A DNA stretch of 35,497 nt from an uncultured Prevotella sp. Lineage in GTDB: Bacteria > Bacteroidota > Bacteroidia > Bacteroidales > Bacteroidaceae. Each line of letters starts with the position of its first letter. The stretch's first letter is position 1. Of the stretch, positions 28,367-35,497 are shown piece by piece. The DNA lies in NCBI GenBank assembly GCA_946614175.1, contig CAMOGP010000002.1, positions 1-35,497 of the forward strand, given 5' to 3'. Made by a program: the position numbers and the translations under genes. The notes beneath the pieces were generated by a model. That model worked only from the letters and a program-made list of their open reading frames with translations. It was not told where the DNA came from and ran no database searches.

Positions 28367-30103
28367 ATGCGTAAAACGCTATTATTTCTCGTTTTATACC
28401 TCATGGGACTATCGTGTTGGTCACAATCAAAACCATATGGTCCTATACCCAGTGAAAAACAATTGCACTGGCAGGAGATGGAAATGTATGCTTTTATCCA
28501 TTACTCCATGAACACCTATACCGATCAGGAGTGGGGATTTGGCAACGAAGACTTGAAGTTGTTTAATCCCTCTGACCTTGACTGTCGCCAGTGGGCACGC
28601 GTCTGCAAACAAGCAGGCATGAAGGGTATCATTTTCACGGCTAAGCATCATTGTGGTTTCTGCATGTGGCCTTCGAAATATACAGAGTATAGCGTTAAGA
28701 ACACACCATGGAAAGATGGCAAAGGTGATGTTGTGAAAGAGTTGGCCGATGCTTGTCGCGAGGAAGGACTGAAGTTCGCCGTCTATCTCTCACCGTGGGA
28801 CAGAAATCATCCTGACTACGGTAAACCAGAATACATTACCTATTTTCGCAATCAGTTGCGCGAATTGCTCACCCAATATGGCGACATCTTTGAGGTGTGG
28901 TTCGATGGTGCCAATGGTGGTGACGGATGGTATGGCGGTGCCAACGAGGTACGTCGTATTGATGGACGCACCTACTACGAATGGGCCGAAACATTCAAGA
29001 TGATTCGCGAGTTGCAGCCCAATGCTGTCATCTGGAACGATGGTGGCGACCGTGGTGACCTGCGCTGGGTGGGTACTGAGGCTGGCAATGTGGGCGAGAC
29101 AAACTGGAGTCTGATGCCTTCGAAGGGCGACACCCCCTATCATATGCTGCATTTCGGAGTAGAAAACGGCGACGTATGGTGCCCTGGCGAAACGAATACC
29201 AGTATCCGTCCAGGCTGGTTCTACCACGAGACAGAAAACGAACACGTGAAGAGTCTGTCGAAACTCATGGACACGTATTATAAATCAGTAGGCCGCAACT
29301 CCACCCTACTACTTAATTTCCCCATCGCCCCCAACGGACGCATTCATTCCAACGACAGTCTGCGTGGTATTGCCTTCAAAAAGATGATAGACCATATATT
29401 CAAGAAGAATATCGTCAAGGAAGTGAAGGCACCCAAGCTTACAAGCGGGTCTTACATCATCAACTTCAATAAGCCCACATCATTTAACCGTATCCTAGCA
29501 GAGGAGAATATCGCTTTAGGACAACGTGTCAAGAAGTTCACTTTAGAAGCTCTCGTCGATGGACAATGGCAGTCATTAAAGGACGCATTGGTAGATAATG
29601 GTGATGGTCTCACCACAGTAGGCCACCGCCGCATTATCTGCTTCCCAACAGTCAAAGCCACAAAGCTCCGTTTCTCAATTACTGATACGAAAGCTGAACC
29701 AATCATTAAGAAACTGGGCGTTTACCTCGCTCCTGAACTCACAGCCGACATTCAGGATTCTGGTGAGAAGAAGTCATCAGACCTGCATATATTCTTCAGC
29801 AGTCCCACACAGATGATGATTGACTGGGACCAAGAACAGACATTTACGACCTTCCGCTACTTGCCACCACAAGGAACAAAGGATGGCCTTATCACTCACT
29901 ACACCCTTTGGGCCTCTACAGACTGGTCACATTGGACCAAGCTTGCATCGGGAGAATTCTCCAACATTGTTAATAATCCCATATGGCAGACCATTAAGTT
30001 CCCTGCCACCAAAGCCCGCATCATCAAATTCGATGCCGACCGACTGGCCGAGGGTAGCCGCATGGGCTATGGAGATATTGATATACCCCAAAAACACAAA
30101 TAG
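28367..30103 (+). CDS. GH29 alpha-L-fucosidase-like
   Basis: WQEMEMYAFIHYSMNTYTDQEWGFG; GIIFTAKHHCGFCMWPS; FEVWFDGANGG. Start moved from TTG 28337 to ATG 28367. Confidence 0.88.
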   Translation: MRKTLLFLVLYLMGLSCWSQSKPYGPIPSEKQLHWQEMEMYAFIHYSMNTYTDQEWGFGNEDLKLFNPSDLDCRQWARVCKQAGMKGIIFTAKHHCGFCMWPSKYTEYSVKNTPWKDGKGDVVKELADACREEGLKFAVYLSPWDRNHPDYGKPEYITYFRNQLRELLTQYGDIFEVWFDGANGGDGWYGGANEVRRIDGRTYYEWAETFKMIRELQPNAVIWNDGGDRGDLRWVGTEAGNVGETNWSLMPSKGDTPYHMLHFGVENGDVWCPGETNTSIRPGWFYHETENEHVKSLSKLMDTYYKSVGRNSTLLLNFPIAPNGRIHSNDSLRGIAFKKMIDHIFKKNIVKEVKAPKLTSGSYIINFNKPTSFNRILAEENIALGQRVKKFTLEALVDGQWQSLKDALVDNGDGLTTVGHRRIICFPTVKATKLRFSITDTKAEPIIKKLGVYLAPELTADIQDSGEKKSSDLHIFFSSPTQMMIDWDQEQTFTTFRYLPPQGTKDGLITHYTLWASTDWSHWTKLASGEFSNIVNNPIWQTIKFPATKARIIKFDADRLAEGSRMGYGDIDIPQKHK

Positions 30104-30107
30104 CCTA

Positions 30108-33100
30108 ATGAAACGAATCCTATTACTCATCATGCCACTGTGGGTTGGCATCATCCCCCTGCATATTGTGGCACAAGAGAGAGTTTATACCTTGCTTGAT
30201 TGGAAATTCAAAGATGCTTCTCAAGAATTAAAGCTCAATATGAGTGAATACAAACTAGACTTCAACCATCCTCTGCCTTATACTGATATGCAGAAAGAAT
30301 GGAAGGTGGCAGCAGAACTGAAGTGTGGAACACTCGGAACGGAACAGGTGTTTGTTTGTAAGGAGGGAAAAGCGACTCATCTTCTGGGCAAAAACTCGCT
30401 GTTTGGTGACATTTCTCTAGGTTATGACAACATGCACAGGCAGTTCTTTGTAGAAGTGATTGACAAAAACGAACAGCCGCATCGTCTGTGTGCCGGTCCT
30501 ACTGTCACAACTGGACAATGGTATCGGGTGAGTGCCACAGCACATTATGACGCCAAAAAAGACGAGTCTGTGCTTGAACTGAACGTTGACGGTACAAGTG
30601 ACATGTTGCGCTATCCAGGCAAAGCATTGCGCCATAATGCCTCTCTATGGGTGTTGGGACACGGATTCCCCAGTGGTTTTCCCAACTCTTTGCAAGTGCG
30701 TGAAGGAGCAATCCGCAACCTTGAAATCAGCGGTGCACCTCTGCCTCGTGTGGCAGGTCAGAACCCCCTCTTCACAGACCGATTCACAGCCGATCCCGCG
30801 TTCACTGTGATAGGAAACACCGTCTATGCTTATGTAGGAGAAGACTGTGCTGGACCTGGCGGATGGTTCAATATGCCTCGCTGGCTGTGTTATTCATCCA
30901 CAGACATGAAACATTGGACCGCACATGGCCCTGTACTCAAGGCTGCCGATTTTCCCTATGCGTCTCCTGGTGGTTCATGGGCTGGTCAGGTAGTGGAGCG
31001 AGACGGCAAATTCTATTACTATGTCACCTTGGATTATAAAAACAAGCCTGAACATGCCATTGATGTGGCTGTGAGCGATTCACCTACGGGTCCCTTTACA
31101 CCAGCAAGAATAGATGGCACACCGTTAATTACGGATGACATGACTCCCGATTCCCATCGTGGCAATGCCGACATCGACCCGACGGTGCTGATTGACGATG
31201 ATGGAACTCCTTGGATGGCATGGGGCAATGGCGACTGCTATATGGTACGACTGAAGAAAAACATGATAGAGCTGGATGGAGAAGTCAAGAAAGTACCGAT
31301 GCGCAATTATAGCGAGGGACCTTGGCTCTTTAAACGTGGCAACCTGTATTACAACGTATATGCTTCTGATGCTCCAGGCGTACAGTCAGAACAAATGGCC
31401 TATTCCACAGCGGAACAAATGGAGGGTCCTTGGACCTATCGGGGATTTGTCAGCACCTCGGCCAATCATGGCTTCACCATCCATCCTTCGGTCATTCAGT
31501 TCAAGGGCAAATGGTATTACATCTATCACGATGGTTCCTATCAACTTGAAGGAGCTCCTGGAGGCGATTGTCGCCGCAGTGTGTGCGCCGAGAATCTGTA
31601 TTTCAATACTGATGGCACCATGCAGTTTGTTCCTCTGACACAAGAGGGACTGAGCGAAAAGAATGATTTACTATCGACACTCCGCTCGGTCGAAGGACGC
31701 TTGCAAGACAAAAAATCTCGACAGCCAACACCGTTGAAGCAGTGGTGCACAACTCAAATCACGGGTGGCGACTGGCTATTGTTGGAACAGAAGGATATGG
31801 AGTTCGTGAGTTCCCTCAGTGCTGACCGTTTGCTCTATTTCTTTCGTCAACGTGTGGGACTTCCACAGCCCGAAGGGTGTTTTCCTTATGGAGGATGGGA
31901 ATCGACAGATTTGAGGGGGCACACCTTAGGACACTATCTCACAACGCTGAGCCTTTTTTACTTTCAGAGTGGTGACACAGAGGCAAAGAAAACGGTGGAT
32001 TACATAGTCGGTGTATTGAGGGAGGTACAGATGAAAGGTGGCAGTGGATATGTCAGTGCCTTTGGCGAAGAAATGCTCAACCGTGTGGAAACAGACGGCA
32101 GCGGATGGGCACCATACTACACACTTCACAAAATCTTGCAAGGTCTCCTTGATGCTCATCGATATACTGGCAATGAGATGGCTCTGACCATTGCCAGCGA
32201 GATGGGCGACTACATTTATCTGCGTACAACACGACTGCAGGACAAGGAACTTTGGCGTCACAATATGGACGTGCAGGAAGTGGGAGGCTTTGCAGAGGCA
32301 TTGCTCAACCTCTATCAGGAGACGAAACACGAGCAGCATCTGAAAGCTGGACAGTTCTTCCAACAGACAGACAAGCTCCTGCCATCGGCAGGTGGTCACG
32401 ATATACTGGATGACAAGCGGACACCAAACTTCCATCACGCAAACAGCACAATACCACAGTTCATCGCAGCTGAACGTGAGTATGAGATCTCAGGCGACAA
32501 GACCTTGCTTTTAGCTGCTGTGAATTTTTGGAAACACGTCACGTTGCATCGCACCTACTGCAATGGTTCCACAGGCTATCATGAGCACTGGAACCTACCT
32601 CCTGACCATATCGGAGAGGAACTCGATGGACAGGCTGGCGAGACTTGCTGCACCAATAACCTTATCAAGCTCTCGAACGACCTTTTCCGCATCACCCGGC
32701 AGCCCCAATATGCCGAGTATGTGGAACGAGCCACCCTCAATCACATCATGGGCAGCATAAATCCTGAAAACGCTAACTTCATGTACTTCCATACACAATT
32801 ACCTGGCTCCTTCAAAACCTACGGAAAGAATACTGACGTATTTTGGTGCTGTACGGGTACTGGAATGGAGAACCACGTGCGTTACGGACAATCGGTCTTT
32901 TTCTCCGATGCCGACACCCTCTACGTCAGTCAGTTTTTTCCTGCGCAACTCAACTGGACAGACAAGAAGATGATTGTAGAACAGACAGGCGACCTCACGC
33001 ACGATACATTTATAAGAATCCGCATCACTAAAGGAAGCGGACGTGCAGTGCTGAAAATCCGCATTCCCTCATGGTGCAAGGGTTTCAAAGCAACATGCGC

Positions 33101-33530
33101 GAAACAGGACCTACACTATGAAACAAGAGACAGCTACTGCATAATCAGCGGAAGTTGGAAACAAGGCGATGTCATCAGTGTACATCTTCCAATGCATCTG
33201 CGCTTGGAGCATCTACCCAGCCAGCCTCATATCGTCGCTCTTTATTACGGTCCTTTCGCACTTGCTGCCGATATGGGAACAGAGGGCATAACAGAAGACC
33301 GTGTGAATGTGACTGACAATTATTTTGGCGGCTATCCCTCCTACATGCAACCTGCCGATCCCATACCCGCATTGACGGGCTCAAGGACCAATCTTGATTG
33401 GATTCGCAAAACAGAAGGGAAATTAGAATTCTCTACCACAGCCACAAGCGATGGCAATCCTGTTCGGTTTGTTCCTCTCTACAAAACTTTTGGTATCCGC
33501 TTTACCGACTACATGAAATTGAATGATTAA
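30108..33530 (+). CDS. multimodular glycosidase: N-terminal LamG-like region, GH43-like five-bladed propeller, C-terminal GH127/GH146 (DUF1680) beta-L-arabinofuranosidase-like domain
   Basis: Start moved to ATG 30108 (MKRILLLIMPLWVG), 4 nt after the GH29 stop. GH43 DPAF / DIDPTVLIDDDGTPWMAWG / YSEGPWLFKR; DUF1680 GHTLGHYLTTLS, GETCCTNN, FWCCTGTGMENH. Confidence 0.85.
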   Translation: MKRILLLIMPLWVGIIPLHIVAQERVYTLLDWKFKDASQELKLNMSEYKLDFNHPLPYTDMQKEWKVAAELKCGTLGTEQVFVCKEGKATHLLGKNSLFGDISLGYDNMHRQFFVEVIDKNEQPHRLCAGPTVTTGQWYRVSATAHYDAKKDESVLELNVDGTSDMLRYPGKALRHNASLWVLGHGFPSGFPNSLQVREGAIRNLEISGAPLPRVAGQNPLFTDRFTADPAFTVIGNTVYAYVGEDCAGPGGWFNMPRWLCYSSTDMKHWTAHGPVLKAADFPYASPGGSWAGQVVERDGKFYYYVTLDYKNKPEHAIDVAVSDSPTGPFTPARIDGTPLITDDMTPDSHRGNADIDPTVLIDDDGTPWMAWGNGDCYMVRLKKNMIELDGEVKKVPMRNYSEGPWLFKRGNLYYNVYASDAPGVQSEQMAYSTAEQMEGPWTYRGFVSTSANHGFTIHPSVIQFKGKWYYIYHDGSYQLEGAPGGDCRRSVCAENLYFNTDGTMQFVPLTQEGLSEKNDLLSTLRSVEGRLQDKKSRQPTPLKQWCTTQITGGDWLLLEQKDMEFVSSLSADRLLYFFRQRVGLPQPEGCFPYGGWESTDLRGHTLGHYLTTLSLFYFQSGDTEAKKTVDYIVGVLREVQMKGGSGYVSAFGEEMLNRVETDGSGWAPYYTLHKILQGLLDAHRYTGNEMALTIASEMGDYIYLRTTRLQDKELWRHNMDVQEVGGFAEALLNLYQETKHEQHLKAGQFFQQTDKLLPSAGGHDILDDKRTPNFHHANSTIPQFIAAEREYEISGDKTLLLAAVNFWKHVTLHRTYCNGSTGYHEHWNLPPDHIGEELDGQAGETCCTNNLIKLSNDLFRITRQPQYAEYVERATLNHIMGSINPENANFMYFHTQLPGSFKTYGKNTDVFWCCTGTGMENHVRYGQSVFFSDADTLYVSQFFPAQLNWTDKKMIVEQTGDLTHDTFIRIRITKGSGRAVLKIRIPSWCKGFKATCAKQDLHYETRDSYCIISGSWKQGDVISVHLPMHLRLEHLPSQPHIVALYYGPFALAADMGTEGITEDRVNVTDNYFGGYPSYMQPADPIPALTGSRTNLDWIRKTEGKLEFSTTATSDGNPVRFVPLYKTFGIRFTDYMKLND

Positions 33531-33649
33531 ACATCCAGAATGAACCTATGAATGATTTAGAAGCATTAGATACTGCGAAATCAATCGATTTTAGCCTTAC
33601 TTATACGATTGTTTTTTACGCTTCCCTTGGCTTTCTCAGGATTATTACA

Positions 33650-33657
33650 TAACTTTG
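33650..33657 (+). promoter_or_regulatory. -7 element TAACTTTG for GH2, with TTGG 19 bp upstream
   Basis: TTGG at 33627-33630, 19-bp gap, TAACTTTG at 33650. Confidence 0.6.
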
Positions 33658-33691
33658 TACCCCCAATATAACCCAAACCTAAAAAGAGAAA

Positions 33692-35497
33692 ATGAAACGA
33701 CTTTTTTTATTTGCAATGGTGCTGTGTGGTACCATGACAACAACAGCACAAGACAAGCAGTTGTTTGACGATAACTGGCAGTTCACTCGTAACGGCAAGA
33801 CCACCAATGTAAACCTGCCTCACGACTGGGACATCTACGAAGGTCCAAACTCCGGCAAGGGAGCCACAGGCACTGGCGGTGGTTGGTTTGAAGGCGGTAA
33901 GGGCGAGTACCGCAAGACATTCAAGACACCTAATGCCGATATTACCAAGCTCCATTTCGAAGGTGTCTATCAGAAAGCCGAAGTCTTCGTTAACGGCCAG
34001 AAGGCCGGACAGCATGGCTATGGCTACACGCCGTTCACTATTGATGTAACAAGATATCTCAATAAGGACAAGAAACAACCAAACGAAGTCATCGTCAAGG
34101 TCAACAACAGCGAGCAGCCCAACTGTCGCTGGTACTCAGGCTCTGGCATCTACCGCCACGTGTGGTTGGAGACGATGCCAGCATTGCATATTGCTGAGAA
34201 TGGCATCCGCATCTGGACACCAGAGGTCAGCGACAAACAAGCCCGCGTTGACATGAACATTTGGATTGAAAACGAAGGTCAACAGACACGCCAGATTGAC
34301 GACGTAGAGGTAACTTTCAAAGGCGGCACTTTCACCTTTCATAATGACGGTCCCAATCGGTCATACTCACCATCGGTGCTTATCTCTAATCATGCCGTAA
34401 GACAGCCTAAGGCACTCAAATTGGTGCAGGTGGACACAGATAAGAAACCAGAACAGAAAGAAATAGAGAACATCCCGTTGAAGTCAGGACAAGTAGCTAC
34501 CTACGTACTCAGCTACGACATCGCGCAGCCTCATCTCTGGTCACCCGAAGACCCTTACCTCTATGAGGCAACCATCCGTATGAAGTCTGAGGGACGTATC
34601 ATTGGCGAGCAGCGTGTGAAGTTCGGCATCCGCTCCTTCTCCTTCGATGCAGAGAAAGGTTTCGTGCTCAACGGCAAGAAGGTGCTTATCAACGGTGCCT
34701 GCGTACACCATGACGACGGCGTGCTGGGTGCTATGGCATTCGATGCAGCAGAAGCCCGTAAGGTGAAGCAGATGAAAGAGGCTGGTTTCAACCTCATCCG
34801 CACCTCACATAATCCCACCACCCGTGCTTTCCTTGATGCCTGCGACTCCATCGGTATGCTGGTTATCGACGAGGCTTTTGATGGCTGGCGCACGCAAAAG
34901 AATCCCTACGACTACTCTACACTTATCGACTCCTGCTATCAGGAGGATATCCATGCCATGGTGAAGCGTGACCTGAATCACCCCAGCGTTATCTCATGGA
35001 GTATTGGCAACGAGGTTATTGAGCGCAAGGACATCCGCGTGGTCTATACCGCCCGACAGATGAAGAAAGCTATACTGGAAATAGACAACACGCGTCCTGT
35101 TACTGAGGCGCTCTGTGCCTGGGATCGCGATTGGGAAATCTACGACCCACATGCCGAGGTGCTCGATGTGGTAGGCTATAACTACATGATTTTCAAACAC
35201 GCCAGCGACCATAAGCGCGACCCCAAACGCGTTATCTGGCAGACGGAGAGCTACCCACGCGATGCCTTCAGAAACTGGGAGATTGCGAATGACTACCCCT
35301 ACGTCGTGGGCGATATCGTATGGACAGGCCTCGACTATCTGGGCGAAAGCGGCATCGGTCGCAACTATTATAAAGGCGAGCGCGAGGGCGAGTCGTGGAT
35401 AGAAGGTGGACAGCCCGAATGGCACGGTGCCCCCTGTGGCGATGTCGACATCACCGGTTGGCGCAAGCCCATCAGCCATTACCGCGAGATGCTGTGG
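33692..35497 (+). CDS. GH2 family glycosidase (beta-galactosidase-like), 3' truncated by window edge
   Basis: Open from ATG 33692 to window end; signal peptide; NLPHDWDIYEGPN, NCRWYSGSGIYRHVWLE, GACVHHDDGVLGAM, IRTSHNPTTRAFLDACDSIGMLVIDEAFDGW, SWSIGNEVIE. Confidence 0.92.
   Translation, partial: MKRLFLFAMVLCGTMTTTAQDKQLFDDNWQFTRNGKTTNVNLPHDWDIYEGPNSGKGATGTGGGWFEGGKGEYRKTFKTPNADITKLHFEGVYQKAEVFVNGQKAGQHGYGYTPFTIDVTRYLNKDKKQPNEVIVKVNNSEQPNCRWYSGSGIYRHVWLETMPALHIAENGIRIWTPEVSDKQARVDMNIWIENEGQQTRQIDDVEVTFKGGTFTFHNDGPNRSYSPSVLISNHAVRQPKALKLVQVDTDKKPEQKEIENIPLKSGQVATYVLSYDIAQPHLWSPEDPYLYEATIRMKSEGRIIGEQRVKFGIRSFSFDAEKGFVLNGKKVLINGACVHHDDGVLGAMAFDAAEARKVKQMKEAGFNLIRTSHNPTTRAFLDACDSIGMLVIDEAFDGWRTQKNPYDYSTLIDSCYQEDIHAMVKRDLNHPSVISWSIGNEVIERKDIRVVYTARQMKKAILEIDNTRPVTEALCAWDRDWEIYDPHAEVLDVVGYNYMIFKHASDHKRDPKRVIWQTESYPRDAFRNWEIANDYPYVVGDIVWTGLDYLGESGIGRNYYKGEREGESWIEGGQPEWHGAPCGDVDITGWRKPISHYREMLW

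Noticed and set aside
29820-30107. N-terminal extension of the GH43-GH127/146 ORF overlapping GH29
   Set aside because: A signal-peptide-bearing Met at 30108 lies 4 nt after the GH29 stop; the extension is out-of-frame GH29 sequence.
33586-33619. CGATT...TTAC direct repeats upstream of GH2
   Set aside because: The 20-bp spacing holds only for the CGATT pentamer; the rest needs an indel to align, too weak to call.

Overview
The window looks like a Bacteroidales chromosome segment, probably Prevotella-like (TAnnTTTG promoters, HTCS regulator, CAZyme content). Left flank: partial PepD dipeptidase, CorA transporter, DUF349-repeat protein. Next come two overlapping minus-strand dCache/HAMP sensor genes; the upstream one has a degenerate phosphoacceptor box and no ATPase domain. 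From about 7.8 kb to the right edge is a glucuronoarabinoxylan-type CAZyme cluster: CotH-like protein, GH10-CE1 fusion, GH95, alpha/beta hydrolase, two divergent GH115s, HTCS regulator, hemerythrin-LuxR regulator, CE1-like esterase, GH29, a GH43-GH127/146 fusion and a partial GH2. No SusC/SusD pair lies in the window. Most interesting non-coding observations: (i) a family of 7-nt-period tandem repeats (TTTCTCA / AATTGTC / GAGATTT types), both intergenic and inside two CAZyme ORFs, one copy number being frame-critical; (ii) a corA leader with a short acidic/proline uORF and two mutually exclusive helices, one covering the region just upstream of the corA start codon; (iii) 20-24-bp-spaced direct repeats upstream of several CAZyme promoters; (iv) terminator hairpins overlapping the next gene's promoter. 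All calls come from reading the sequence and given translations; no searches were run.
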